A stretch of 64,000 nt of DNA from Thaumasiovibrio sp043421945 (GCA_043421945.1 JBHOGO010000013.1:13636-77635), one strand, 5' to 3'; positions 50,791 to 60,356 are shown, counted from the first letter of the stretch. The notes: a model not told the origin generated them from the letters alone. Made by a program: numbers and translations.

Positions 50791-52167
50791 CTACAAGAAA
50801 AATGGACTTGGTTGGAAGAGTCTCTCTACATCCGGTACATACTTCTTGTCGACAAGGAACATTACGACGTGATCATCTTGTTTTATCACTGTGTTGTCGT
50901 GTGCGATTAGTACCTCTTCATCACGCACTATGGCGCCGATAGTGGTGCCTGGCGGCAATTTTATTTCGCCGATTGCCCGGCCGACAACTTTGGAGGTGTT
51001 CTCATCACCATGCGCAATAGCTTCAATGGCTTCTGCAGCCCCACGGCGCAGTGAGGAAACATTCACGATATCAGCTTTTCGTACGTGGGTGAGTAGCGCG
51101 GATATCGTTGCTTGCTGTGGAGAAACCGCTATGTCAATTGTCCCACCTTGTACCAAGTCGACGTAAGCACTGCGCTGAATAAGTACCATGACTTTTTTAG
51201 CGCCCATGCGCTTTGCCAGCATGGCAGACATGATGTTCGCTTCATCATCATTGGTGACCGCGATGAAGACATCGACTTGATCGATATGCTCTTCGTTAAG
51301 TAGTTCTTGATCGGAGGCATCGCCACAAAACACGATTGAGCGTTCAAGCATTTCTGATAAACGTTCTGCTCTCGCTTGGTTTCGTTCGATAAGCTTAACG
51401 CTATAGTTTTGCTCAAGTCGTCTTGCTAAGCCTGCACCGATGTTACCACCACCCACTATCATTAAGCGTTTATAGGGCTTTTCGAGTCGCTGCAGTTCAC
51501 TCATTACTGAGCGAATGTGATGGCTTGCTGCAACAAAGAAAACTTCATCATCAGCTTCTATGATGGTTGTTCCCTGAGGTCGAATAGGGCGACCTTGGCG
51601 AAAAATAGCCGCAACACGGGTATCAATGTGAGGCATATGTTCACGGAGCGCAGACAGAGCATTACCAACCAATGGACCACCGTAATAGGCTTTGACGGCA
51701 ACCAAACCGACCTTATTATCTGCAAACTCAACAACTTGTAGCGCGCCTGGGTAGTCAATTAAGCGTTGAATATAGTCAGTAACTAGCTCTTCTGGTGCGA
51801 TGAGGTGATCGACCGGCACGGCATCAGTTTGAAAAAGGTTCTCTTTTTCACGTAGGTATTCCGGTGAGCGGATACGGGCGACGCGGTTAGGGGTGTTGAA
51901 GAGAGAGAAAGCGATTTGGCAAGCAATCATGTTCGTCTCATCAGAGTTCGTGACGGCAACGAGCATATCTGCATCTTGTGCACCTGCCTCTCGCAGCGTT
52001 TTGGGGTGACTAGCATAGCCTTGTACGACTCTGAGGTCATACTTGTCTTGCAGATCTCTCAGGTGTTCGCCATCTTTATCGACAATGGTGATGTCATTGT
52101 TTTCGCCGCAAAGGTTTTCAGCTAATGAACCACCCACTTGCCCGGCACCTAGAATGATAATTTTCAT
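50791..52167 (-). CDS. trkA: Trk potassium transporter, NAD-binding regulatory subunit
   Basis: The 458-residue peripheral protein that gates TrkH. It has two RCK repeats: the first Rossmann motif is IIILGAGQVGGSLAENL at the N-terminus, the second LMIVGGGNIGAGLARRL near residue 234; each is followed by a TrkA-C domain. The start ATG 52167 has AGGA 7 bases upstream. The open frame extends to 52233, but that stretch has no support. Confidence 0.96.
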   Translation of the reverse strand: MKIIILGAGQVGGSLAENLCGENNDITIVDKDGEHLRDLQDKYDLRVVQGYASHPKTLREAGAQDADMLVAVTNSDETNMIACQIAFSLFNTPNRVARIRSPEYLREKENLFQTDAVPVDHLIAPEELVTDYIQRLIDYPGALQVVEFADNKVGLVAVKAYYGGPLVGNALSALREHMPHIDTRVAAIFRQGRPIRPQGTTIIEADDEVFFVAASHHIRSVMSELQRLEKPYKRLMIVGGGNIGAGLARRLEQNYSVKLIERNQARAERLSEMLERSIVFCGDASDQELLNEEHIDQVDVFIAVTNDDEANIMSAMLAKRMGAKKVMVLIQRSAYVDLVQGGTIDIAVSPQQATISALLTHVRKADIVNVSSLRRGAAEAIEAIAHGDENTSKVVGRAIGEIKLPPGTTIGAIVRDEEVLIAHDNTVIKQDDHVVMFLVDKKYVPDVERLFQPSPFFL

Positions 52168-52331
52168 TACTTGTCCTAACGACGCATCGCGGTGCGCCTC
52201 TTTTTTATCAATGCACGCAATGTTTGCGCGCACCTTAACATCACATTGAACACGGTAAGTTGATTGTCATATCGACGATGATGCCGATATGACAATGTCT
52301 TCATCCATGAAAGCGCTAATGATACTGCAGC

Positions 52332-53639
52332 TTATTGAGCGGCTTTTTGGATGGCGGCATAGTAAAAGCCGTCCATGTCTAGCTCGCCTGGAAGAATTTG
52401 ACGTCCTGGTAGCGTACTGCTGCCATTATCAACAGGCAATAGTGCCGAGTCGATTAATTGTGCATCCTTAGTTCTCGCAAGGAAAGCATTAACCTGATCG
52501 TGGTTTTCTTGTGGTGTTACAGAGCATGTTGCGTAGACCATACGACCACCTGGCTTAAGTTGTTGCCACATCGCGTCCACGATCTCGCTTTGTAGCTCAG
52601 CAAGCGCTGCAATATCGTCGGCACGACGTAGCCATTTAATATCAGGGTGACGACGAACAACACCGGTCGCAGAACAAGGAGCATCCAGTAAGATACGGTC
52701 AAACTGCTCCCCTTCCCACCATTGCTCAGGGTAGCGAGCATCACCGCATTTTACGTCGGCTTGAAGTTTGAGGCGCTGTAAGTTGTCATAGACGCGTTCT
52801 AAGCGTTTCGGGTCTGCGTCAATCGCGACGACATTAGCGGTTGGCTCGCGCTCGAGGATGTGTACCGTTTTGCCACCCGGGGCAGCGCAGCAGTCTAGAA
52901 TAAGTTCACCAGGCTGAGGGTCGAGATAGTCAACGGAGAGTTGAGCGGCACCATCTTGTACAGATACCCAACCTTCTTCAAAACCCGGTAGGCCAGTGAC
53001 ATCACGAGGTTTCAATAAACGCAAAGCATCAGCGGCTTCTGGGTGTGCTTCTGTCTCTATTCCTTGTTCATCGAGCAAGGCTTTATAGCTGTCGCGATCA
53101 TGATGGTGACGGTTAACACGCAGCCACATTGGTGCTTTGGTGTTATTTGCGTCGAGAATTGACTCCCACTGTGTAGGGTAAGCACTTTTTAGCAGCTTAA
53201 GGAGCCAACTTGGGTGACCGAAGCGGCCAGCATCGTGGCTGACTGCTTTTGCATCAAGCGCTTCTTGTTGGCGCTGGTAGTTACGTAAGATGGCGTTCAC
53301 TAAACCACGAAGCTGAGGCTTTTTCAGCGTTTTCGTTGCGTCTACCGTTTCAGCTACTGCTGCATGAGCAGGGATGCGCATTTGGCTAAGTTGGTAGATA
53401 CCAACCAGGATTAGGTGATGAAAGACACGCTGTTTCCCTTTTAGGGGCTTATCCATCAGTGCTTGAGTCGTCGACTCAAGGCGCGGCAACCAGCGTAGTA
53501 CGCCATAGCAAATTTCTTGCAAAAGGGCTTGGTCTCGCGGGGCGACGTCTTGTTGCGCCAGGGGAAGGGCGGCAGAGAGGGATTGCCCCTGATCGACGAC
53601 CTGAAAAATGACCTTAGCAGCCGCTGCTCTTACGTTCAT
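52332..53639 (-). CDS. rsmB: 16S rRNA (cytosine(967)-C(5))-methyltransferase
   Basis: A 435-residue SAM-dependent enzyme that methylates C967 in the ribosomal P-site region. The N-terminal NusB-like RNA-binding domain covers about residues 1-140; the methyltransferase domain has LDCCAAPGGKTVHILE (SAM), LDAPCSATGVVRRHPDIKW with the release cysteine and VYATCSVTPQEN with the catalytic cysteine. It is the third gene of def-fmt-rsmB. The length is normal. Confidence 0.96.
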   Translation of the reverse strand: MNVRAAAAKVIFQVVDQGQSLSAALPLAQQDVAPRDQALLQEICYGVLRWLPRLESTTQALMDKPLKGKQRVFHHLILVGIYQLSQMRIPAHAAVAETVDATKTLKKPQLRGLVNAILRNYQRQQEALDAKAVSHDAGRFGHPSWLLKLLKSAYPTQWESILDANNTKAPMWLRVNRHHHDRDSYKALLDEQGIETEAHPEAADALRLLKPRDVTGLPGFEEGWVSVQDGAAQLSVDYLDPQPGELILDCCAAPGGKTVHILEREPTANVVAIDADPKRLERVYDNLQRLKLQADVKCGDARYPEQWWEGEQFDRILLDAPCSATGVVRRHPDIKWLRRADDIAALAELQSEIVDAMWQQLKPGGRMVYATCSVTPQENHDQVNAFLARTKDAQLIDSALLPVDNGSSTLPGRQILPGELDMDGFYYAAIQKAAQ

Positions 53640-53658
53640 GTTATGTATCCTGTAAAGA

Positions 53659-53683
53659 ATCAGGCCAGATAAACTGGCCTGAT
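53659..53683 (-). terminator. Hairpin between fmt and rsmB
   Basis: A perfect 10-bp stem ATCAGGCCAG/CTGGCCTGAT with a 5-base loop. On the minus strand TTCTTTA follows, so termination would be partial and could lower rsmB expression. Confidence 0.6.
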
Positions 53684-53702
53684 AAAAGAGTTGAAACCGG
53701 GG

Positions 53703-54650
53703 TTAACCCAGTATGCTGCCAACTTCAAACCATTCTCGGCGGGAGTTGAGTAAGTCTGTGACTGCCATGGCCTTCTTCCCTGGGGGCTGAAGTAAGGTGA
53801 AGTTAATGGCACCTTTTCCAGTAGCGACACAAATACCCGTTTTATCTGCCGATAAAATTGTCCCTGGCGTAGCTGCTTCTTGAGTCTCAATAACGTCGGC
53901 TTGCCAAACTTTAACGTTCTTGCCGTCGACCTCAAAGTAGCTCATTGGCCAAGGGTTGAAGGCACGCACACAGCGTTCAATCATCGCAGCATCGAGTGTC
54001 CAATCAATACGAGCTTCGTCTTTGCTAAGCTTTTTGGCGTAGTTTGAAAGGCTGTCATCCTGTTTGGTCGCGACTGCGCTACCATCAGCAATGCTGCTTA
54101 AACACTCTACTAATGCTTTAGGCCCTAGCTCTGCAAGCTTGTTGTACATTGATGCACTAGTGTCAGTTGCTTCGATTGGCAGGGTCGCAATCGATAGCAT
54201 ATCACCAGTATCTAAGCCTTCATCCATCTGCATGATGGTGACGCCCGTCTCTTCATCACCCGCCCAAATTGAGCGTTGGATCGGTGCAGCACCACGCCAG
54301 CGTGGCAAAATAGAACCATGTACGTTAACACAGCCTAGGCGTGGGGTATTGAGTACTTCTGTTGGAAGCAAAAGGCCATAAGCAACGACAACCATGATAT
54401 CGGCGTTCAGCGCGGCAAGTTCAGCTTTCGCTTCATCCGATTTAAAGTTCACTGGTTGGAACACAGGCACGTCATGCTCTACCGCTAACGCTTTGACAGC
54501 GCTAGGGGTAAGCTTTTTCCCACGTCCAGCTGGCTTATCTGGAGGGGTGTATGCAGCGATCACCTGGTGACCAGATTCAAGTAGGGCTGCTAGGTGGCGA
54601 GCCGCAAAATCCGGTGTGCCGGCGAATACAATCCGTAAAGGTGCAGTCAA
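53703..54650 (-). CDS. fmt: Methionyl-tRNA formyltransferase
   Basis: The 315-residue enzyme that formylates initiator Met-tRNA with 10-formyltetrahydrofolate. The N-terminal Rossmann domain has IVFAGTPDFAARHL, NVHGSILPRWRGAAPIQRSI and the catalytic asparagine/histidine/aspartate set (VNVHGS, QMDEGLDTGD). The C-terminal OB-like domain starts near residue 205. The start codon is TTG at 54650 with AGAGG upstream, in line with the usual N-terminal length. It lies 14 bases after def. Confidence 0.96.
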   Translation of the reverse strand: MTAPLRIVFAGTPDFAARHLAALLESGHQVIAAYTPPDKPAGRGKKLTPSAVKALAVEHDVPVFQPVNFKSDEAKAELAALNADIMVVVAYGLLLPTEVLNTPRLGCVNVHGSILPRWRGAAPIQRSIWAGDEETGVTIMQMDEGLDTGDMLSIATLPIEATDTSASMYNKLAELGPKALVECLSSIADGSAVATKQDDSLSNYAKKLSKDEARIDWTLDAAMIERCVRAFNPWPMSYFEVDGKNVKVWQADVIETQEAATPGTILSADKTGICVATGKGAINFTLLQPPGKKAMAVTDLLNSRREWFEVGSILG

Positions 54651-54664
54651 AAGAGCCTCTTTGC

Positions 54665-55174
54665 TTAGTTCTTATCGTTAAAACGTTTAATTTTTTCTAG
54701 CTTTTGTTTGATGCGTTGACGCTTCAGTGGCGATAAGTAGTCAACAAAGAGCTTACCTTCTAGATGGTCTAGCTCGTGTTGGATACAGATAGCTAATAGG
54801 TCATCGGCATCAAACTGCATGGCGTTGCCTTCACGATCGAGGGCTTTTACCGTGACTTCAGATGCTCGTGCAACAAGTGCTCGCGCACCCGGCACAGAAA
54901 GACAGCCTTCTTCAATGCCATCTTCACCACGTTTTTCGATAATTTCTGGGTTGATCAACACCATTGGCTGATCACGCTCTTCTGAAAGATCGATAACGAC
55001 GATACGTTGATGAATATCGACTTGCGTTGCGGCAAGACCAATACCTTCTTCGTCATACATCGTTTCCAGCATGTCATCGACAATCTGCTGGATCTCAGGA
55101 GTAACGGCCTCTACAGGCTTGGCGACGGTACGTAAACGCTCGTCGGGAAAGGTTAATACTTGTAATACTGACAT
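54665..55174 (-). CDS. def: Peptide deformylase
   Basis: The 169-residue metalloenzyme that removes the formyl group from nascent proteins. The three motifs are GIGLAATQ (44-51), EGCLSVP with ligand C91, and QHELDHLEG with ligands H133 and H137 and the catalytic E134. It is the first gene of def-fmt-rsmB and is divergent from the LysM gene. Confidence 0.97.
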   Translation of the reverse strand: MSVLQVLTFPDERLRTVAKPVEAVTPEIQQIVDDMLETMYDEEGIGLAATQVDIHQRIVVIDLSEERDQPMVLINPEIIEKRGEDGIEEGCLSVPGARALVARASEVTVKALDREGNAMQFDADDLLAICIQHELDHLEGKLFVDYLSPLKRQRIKQKLEKIKRFNDKN

Positions 55175-55295
55175 ACTGACTCAAAAAAAGATGAAGTGTG
55201 CCGAAACACACAAGACTTAGTTGGTTCAATTCTAGACATTTTCACACCCAAATGACAGCATCAGCCAACAAAGACTGCAATGGAAGGGGCAGAAA

Positions 55296-56390
55296 ATGGC
55301 ACGCAAAGTAGGATGGCGCTGTCGATTAATTGCAAAATTGCTATTGATCGGGTGTATTTCTTGGTCCGCAATGGGCTTGACGTTGAGAGATGGTCACCCC
55401 GATACCTATACTGTGAAAAAGGGTGATACGCTTTGGGATATCTCTGCTTATTTTTTGGAGAGTCCATGGCTTTGGCCTCAGCTGTGGCAAGCGAACCCTG
55501 CTATTGATAACCCACATTTAATCTATCCTGGCGATGTGCTTCACCTTATATGGGTGAATGGACAGCCTCGCTTGAGCGCAAAGCGTTTGAGTAAATTATC
55601 TCCGACCTCCCGAATTGAATCACGTAAAGAGCCGATTACGGTGCTTGATGATCAGTGGTTATTGCCATTTTTGGCACAAGACCGACTATTAGATGATGCA
55701 GCTCTTACTGATTTACCGCGAGTGATTGGTACATCAGATGGTCGTCAGTACCTCACTACATTTGATGATATTCTGGTGGATGAGCCACTCAACCCGACTA
55801 TTCGTTGGGGAATATATCGTCCTCAGGCACCATTAGTGAGAAATGATATTGAGGGTAAGCCAGCGGCCTATCCGTTGAAGCATGTGGCTATTGCGAAGGT
55901 AGAATCTGTAAAAGGGGAGATTTCTGTTGTTCGACTGCATGCGGTCGGGCGTGAAGTGCTTCAAAATGACCTTCTTTTACCTATGCCAGATGAAAGGCGT
56001 GATGCAGGCAAATTTACTGAAGAGATGACCTTTGCGCCATCGCCAGCCCCTCTTGATATGACGGCAACGATTCTGGCTGACCTTGAGGGGTTCCGTTATC
56101 AAGCACATCATCAAGTGGTGGTTGTGGATCGTGGCAGTGAAGATGGAGTCCATGCTGGCTACATGCTAAAAGTGATGGAGCCAGGGGTGTCGGTGGTCAA
56201 CACGAATGAAGGCTATCAATATCAACCTTTATCCCGATTTGATAATAGTGGCAGCCCACTTGGAGACTACGGGGTGGGAGAGATTATGGTGATTCGTCCT
56301 TATGACAAATTTAGTTTAGCGGTGGTCACCCGCACGAAACACCCGATACAAACGGGAGCATCTTTGATTTCACCGTTAGCGAGTGAATGA
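55296..56390 (+). CDS. LysM domain protein, probably envelope-associated
   Basis: A 364-residue protein with an N-terminal hydrophobic signal (about residues 12-28) and one LysM peptidoglycan-binding domain (about 37-85: TYTVKKGDTLWDISAYFL, NPHLIYPGDVLHL). The remaining 270 residues have no catalytic motif I know. The family is conserved upstream of dprA in many gammaproteobacteria. Binding to the cell wall is inferred from LysM; the actual role is unknown. Its last codons overlap the true dprA start (ATGA at 56387-56390), so the two are coupled. Confidence 0.9.
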   Translation: MARKVGWRCRLIAKLLLIGCISWSAMGLTLRDGHPDTYTVKKGDTLWDISAYFLESPWLWPQLWQANPAIDNPHLIYPGDVLHLIWVNGQPRLSAKRLSKLSPTSRIESRKEPITVLDDQWLLPFLAQDRLLDDAALTDLPRVIGTSDGRQYLTTFDDILVDEPLNPTIRWGIYRPQAPLVRNDIEGKPAAYPLKHVAIAKVESVKGEISVVRLHAVGREVLQNDLLLPMPDERRDAGKFTEEMTFAPSPAPLDMTATILADLEGFRYQAHHQVVVVDRGSEDGVHAGYMLKVMEPGVSVVNTNEGYQYQPLSRFDNSGSPLGDYGVGEIMVIRPYDKFSLAVVTRTKHPIQTGASLISPLASE

Positions 56391-57483
56391 TCAGTACAAC
56401 TGAATTATGGATTCGTCTGGCGCGAGTACCACGTCTGGGGGGCAGGGTATTCAACGATTGTGCCAGCGAATCCCACTCTCATCACTATTGCAGTGTAGTG
56501 ATGATGACTTACGCCACCTGAAATTAACCGATAAACAAATCAGCGCTTTCCGTGCGCCATTAAATCGTTCTCAGCAACATGCATTGCAATGGTTAGGGAG
56601 TGATAGCCATCACCTTATCCATTGGGGGCATGAGGAATACCCTTTTCTCCTTACTCAAATATCGTCACCACCACCGGTGCTGTTTGTCGCCGGTCAACTT
56701 CATACGCTCTCATCACCGCAAATTGCCATGGTTGGTAGTCGCCAAGCGAGTATTGATGGTCGAGAAGCTGCTTATCAGTTCGCCGCTGGGTTAGTGACCG
56801 AGGGCTATACCGTCACTAGCGGGCTTGCGCTGGGTATTGATGGCTGCGCACATAGTGGGGCGCTCGAAAAAGGTGGGAACACTATTGCGGTGTTGGGCTC
56901 TGGTTTAGATCGTATATACCCTGCGGCACATCGTCAGCTTGCAGCACAAGTGAAAGAGCAGGGCGCATTAGTCTCAGAATTCTTCCCAGATTCTTCGCCA
57001 CACCCGAGCCATTTTCCTCGTCGTAATCGCATCATTAGTGGTTTGTCTGTAGGAGTGCTTGTGGTTGAAGCTGCAGAAAAGAGCGGTTCACTGATTACAG
57101 TGAAATACGCGTTAGAGCAAAATAGAGAGGTGTTCGCTTTACCGGGTTCAATTTATAATCCGCAAAGCAAGGGATGCAACCAGTTGATTAAAAGTGGTGC
57201 TAAACTAGTAGAGTCTCCGGTCGATATCATAGAAGAGGTAGGTATACTAACGGATTGTATGATTTTACATCAGTCAGAGGTGGTTAATACCGACGACGCT
57301 AATCAGCAATTGCCATTTGCAGCACTGTTAGATAACGTAGGAAGTGATGCAATACCTGTCGATGTGATTGCAGGCCGCTGTCAGTTGCCTGTTCATGAAG
57401 TCATGATGCAGTTATTAGAGTTGGAGTTACAAGGAAAGGTAACCGCAGTTCCCGGTGGCTACGTCAGAACGAGGAGGGGCTAG
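56387..57483 (+). pseudogene. dprA: DNA processing protein DprA, one-base frameshift near the N-terminus
   Basis: DprA binds incoming single-stranded DNA and loads RecA in natural transformation. The Rossmann-like core is intact: VGSRQASIDG, TSGLALGIDGCAH, AVLGSGLDRIYP, FPRRNRIISGLSVGVLVVEA and the C-terminal winged-helix part LELQGKVTAVPGGYVR. The natural start is ATG 56387, which reads MISTTELWIRLARVPRLGG and resembles other DprA starts, then loses frame at the run of six G at 56437-56442. A seventh G would join it to QGIQRLCQRIPL and give 365 residues. The open frame from ATG 56407 has no ribosome-binding site and a non-family N-terminus, so I treat it as an artefact of the shift. A real mutation or a homopolymer sequencing error are both possible. 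Confidence 0.82.
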
Positions 57484-57485
57484 TG

Positions 57486-57959
57486 ATGATGGACATCCTT
57501 ATGTACCTGTTTGAGACTTACATTCACAGTGAGGTCGAATTGCAGGTCGATCAAGATACTTTATCTGATGAGTTGGTAAGCGCTGGCTTCCATCAATCTG
57601 ATATCCATAAAGCGCTAAATTGGTTAGAGAAGCTAGCTGCCTTGCAAGAAACCGCAGAGCAACAGCCAACCCAACATAGTGCGTTAACATCTATGCGTAT
57701 GTATACGCAGGATGAAATGCTAAGAATTGATACCCAGTGTCGCGGCTTTTTACTCTTTTTAGAGCAGATTAAGGTCTTGAATACCGAAACTCGCGAGATG
57801 GTTATCGATAGAGTTATGGAGCTAGAGGCACCTGAGTTTTATTTAGATGACCTGAAGTGGGTTATTTTAATGGTGCTATTCAACGTACCTGGTAATGAGA
57901 GCGCCTATCACGAAATGGAAGATTTGCTCTACGAGGCGGAGGAAGGGCTGTTACACTAG
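57486..57959 (+). CDS. smg: Smg family protein (DUF494)
   Basis: A 157-residue acidic, mostly helical cytoplasmic protein of the Smg/DUF494 family, function unknown. MDILMYLFETYIHSEVELQVDQ is shortened here to note the typical start; REMVIDRVMELEAPEF and LKWVILMVLFNVPGNESAY are the conserved C-terminal segments. The dprA stop overlaps an in-frame GTG at 57483; ATG 57486 is the likelier start. dprA-smg-yrdD is the usual order. Confidence 0.92.
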   Translation: MMDILMYLFETYIHSEVELQVDQDTLSDELVSAGFHQSDIHKALNWLEKLAALQETAEQQPTQHSALTSMRMYTQDEMLRIDTQCRGFLLFLEQIKVLNTETREMVIDRVMELEAPEFYLDDLKWVILMVLFNVPGNESAYHEMEDLLYEAEEGLLH

Positions 57960-58031
57960 CCGTTATTGACGCGCAGACACTTGTTGGTGGTGGTATTTTT
58001 CATCATCACCGTTTCATCGCATGGCGAGATA

Positions 58032-58589
58032 ATGACGACTAAGCAACCCCAACCTTTATTTGAAGCTCATGAGCATGCACTTGATGAGCCCTGCCCTCAG
58101 TGTGGCAATCAATTAACACTCCGTTTTGGAAAACATGGCCCTTTTTTAGGGTGTACGCAGTACCCGAGCTGTGAATATATTCGACCTTTGCATCAACATG
58201 ATGGACATGTTGTCAAAGAGCTTGAGATGCCATGCCCTCAATGTGAATCTAATCTTGTCTTACGCCAAGGCAGATTTGGTATGTTTATTGGTTGTGGAAG
58301 TTGGCCCGCGTGTGATTACCAATCATCTCCAGATAAAAAAGCGGAAGATACTCAGTTAACTTGCCCTCAATGTCGTAAAGGGCATTTGGTAGAGCGCCAA
58401 TCACGTTATGGAAAAACCTTCTATGCTTGTGATGCTTACCCAAAATGTAAGTTTGCCGTGAATAGCAAGCCACATGCAGGAGCGTGCGAGCGCTGTGGTT
58501 TCCGATTGATTATCGAAAAGAAAACAGCTGCTGGTATTCGTCATCAATGTGCAGACAAAGGTTGTAGTCATTTGCAGAATGACGAGTAA
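58032..58589 (+). CDS. yrdD: Topoisomerase I C-terminal-like zinc-finger protein YrdD
   Basis: A 185-residue protein made of four-cysteine zinc ribbons like those at the C-terminus of topoisomerase I: CPQCGNQLTL...GCTQYPSCEY, CPQCESNLVL...GCGSWPACDY, CPQCRKGHLV...ACDAYPKCKF, and a last CERCGFRL...C. It has no topoisomerase catalytic domain. It probably binds single-stranded DNA; its role is not known. ATG 58032 gives the usual E. coli YrdD length; the longer frame from a TTG at 57966 is rejected. Confidence 0.92.
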   Translation: MTTKQPQPLFEAHEHALDEPCPQCGNQLTLRFGKHGPFLGCTQYPSCEYIRPLHQHDGHVVKELEMPCPQCESNLVLRQGRFGMFIGCGSWPACDYQSSPDKKAEDTQLTCPQCRKGHLVERQSRYGKTFYACDAYPKCKFAVNSKPHAGACERCGFRLIIEKKTAAGIRHQCADKGCSHLQNDE

Positions 58590-58633
58590 ACGATCACTCT
58601 GTGTATCGTGAAGCTAAAGATAGATGAATATAA

Positions 58634-58660
58634 AAAACGCCAGCATGATGCTGGCGTTTT
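58634..58660. terminator. Bidirectional terminator between yrdD and purK
   Basis: A perfect 12-bp stem AAAACGCCAGCA/TGCTGGCGTTTT with loop TGA serves the two convergent units. Confidence 0.92.
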
Positions 58661-58686
58661 GCTATCTATCATTCCCCACTCGGACG

Positions 58687-59814
58687 CTATTGCTGCGCAT
58701 CACGAGGTAGTGAAGGGAAAGCGACAGCGTCAAGGCTGATGGCTAGTTTTGCTAGTCGAGCTTGAAGTTCATCCATTGAGTTAGCACAAACGTTGATGTG
58801 CCCCATCTTTCTTCCCGGACGTTTTTCTTTTCCGTACCAGTGAATATGGCAATCTGCCTCAAGCATGATCTCTCTTGGCAGGGTGTCTTCACCAAGAATG
58901 TTGATCATTGCTGATGGACGAATAAGCTGAGTATTGCCAAGTGGCAACCCACATACTGCTCTCAGATGATTTTCAAACTGACAGGTATCAGCACCTTGCT
59001 GTGTCCAGTGACCTGAATTATGAACGCGAGGGGCAATTTCATTCACAAGAAGCTTACCGTCGACATCAAAAAACTCGATCGCTAGAACGCCAACATAATC
59101 CAGAGCATCGGCAATGGCGGTGAACATTTCACTCGCTTGCAGTTGGACTGCTTGATTGCCTTCGGTAGCTGTCGAGAGGTTAAGTACACCATTTACGTGC
59201 ACGTTCTCTGTGATTGGGTAGACCGAGACATTACCTTGTTTGTCACGAGCACCAATTAAAGAGACTTCGCGATCAAAAGGTACGAACTCTTCAGCTACAA
59301 TTGCTTGGCCAGCAGATGCGGTAAGGAATTCCGCCATCTCTTCCCAAGTGCTATCAATTTGGTCTTCAGACTTTAAGCGCCACTGCCCTTTACCATCATA
59401 ACCGCCTAATGCACTCTTCAAGACGAGTGGGAGACCGATATGAGAAATCGCGTCGTCAAGATCTTGGCGAGAAGAGACAAGGTGGTATTTTGCGTTCGCA
59501 ACACCGGCGCGATCGAGTAACGCTTTTTCTAAACGTCGGTCACCACCGGCTTTGATGGCATCTGTCGTTGGTAGGAATTTACCGCTGGCTTCACAGGTAT
59601 CAAGCACATCGTGAGGGACGTGCTCGAATTCAGCGGTTATCACATCAACAGCGTTAATCGCATCGGATAGGTTTAAATCACTGACATGAAGGGTCAATGG
59701 GTGTACAACTCGTGCAGAACCGACATCATAAGCAATAACATCGATATTTAGTGGTGCACCAGCCAAAGACATCATGCGCGCTAGCTGACCAGCACCTAAC
59801 ACCAAAACCTTCAT
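58687..59814 (-). CDS. purK: 5-(carboxyamino)imidazole ribonucleotide synthase
   Basis: An ATP-grasp enzyme (375 residues) that carboxylates AIR with bicarbonate in purine synthesis. The N-terminal fold starts VLVLGAGQLARMM; ATP-grasp segments are VLKSALGGYDGKGQW, VAEEFVPFDREVSLI and VNEIAPRVHNSGHWT. It lies 2 bases after purE and acts on the substrate before it. Confidence 0.97.
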   Translation of the reverse strand: MKVLVLGAGQLARMMSLAGAPLNIDVIAYDVGSARVVHPLTLHVSDLNLSDAINAVDVITAEFEHVPHDVLDTCEASGKFLPTTDAIKAGGDRRLEKALLDRAGVANAKYHLVSSRQDLDDAISHIGLPLVLKSALGGYDGKGQWRLKSEDQIDSTWEEMAEFLTASAGQAIVAEEFVPFDREVSLIGARDKQGNVSVYPITENVHVNGVLNLSTATEGNQAVQLQASEMFTAIADALDYVGVLAIEFFDVDGKLLVNEIAPRVHNSGHWTQQGADTCQFENHLRAVCGLPLGNTQLIRPSAMINILGEDTLPREIMLEADCHIHWYGKEKRPGRKMGHINVCANSMDELQARLAKLAISLDAVAFPSLPRDAQQ

Positions 59815-59816
59815 GA

Positions 59817-60305
59817 TTATGCGTCCTCAGATGGGTTTGGGTTCGCTAGGATGGTATCTGTTTGCTCAGTACGGAAGGCTTCGACCTTAGCCATAACGTC
59901 AGCATCGCTTGTGCCGATGATTTGTGCTGCTAATAAGCCTGCATTCGCAGCCCCTGCATCTCCAATTGCTAAGGTGCCTACTGCAATACCTTTAGGCATT
60001 TGTACAATAGACAGCAATGAGTCCATACCTTTAAGTGCACGTGATTGAACAGGCACACCGAGGACAGGTAAGCTAGTGAATGCCGCTGTCATACCAGGAA
60101 GGTGCGCTGCACCGCCAGCACCAGCAATAATGACTTTGATACCACGCTCTTGAGCGCTTTCTGCATATTCAGAGAGCAAATGCGGAGTGCGATGCGCAGA
60201 AACCACTTTGGTCTCATAAGGTACGTTGAAGCGATCCAGCATATCAGCAGCGTGCTGCATGGTTGGCCAATCTGATTTTGACCCCATGATAATTCCAACT
60301 TTCAT
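59817..60305 (-). CDS. purE: 5-(carboxyamino)imidazole ribonucleotide mutase
   Basis: The class I PurE (162 residues) that shifts the carboxyl group to make CAIR. GIIMGSKSDWPTM is the nucleotide loop, SAHRTP carries the catalytic histidine region, and AGAGGAAHLPGM is diagnostic. It heads the purEK operon, with a TATAAT box and a PurR-like operator upstream. Confidence 0.97.
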   Translation of the reverse strand: MKVGIIMGSKSDWPTMQHAADMLDRFNVPYETKVVSAHRTPHLLSEYAESAQERGIKVIIAGAGGAAHLPGMTAAFTSLPVLGVPVQSRALKGMDSLLSIVQMPKGIAVGTLAIGDAGAANAGLLAAQIIGTSDADVMAKVEAFRTEQTDTILANPNPSEDA

Positions 60306-60350
60306 CCCGAACTCCTTAAAGTGTATTAAGCCTGAATATAATCTGCGCGC

Positions 60351-60356
60351 ATTATA
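60351..60356 (-). promoter_or_regulatory. -10 element of the purE promoter
   Basis: A perfect TATAAT on the minus strand about 45 bases before purE. The -35 region (TTTTCC) is weak and overlaps the PurR operator. Confidence 0.6.
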
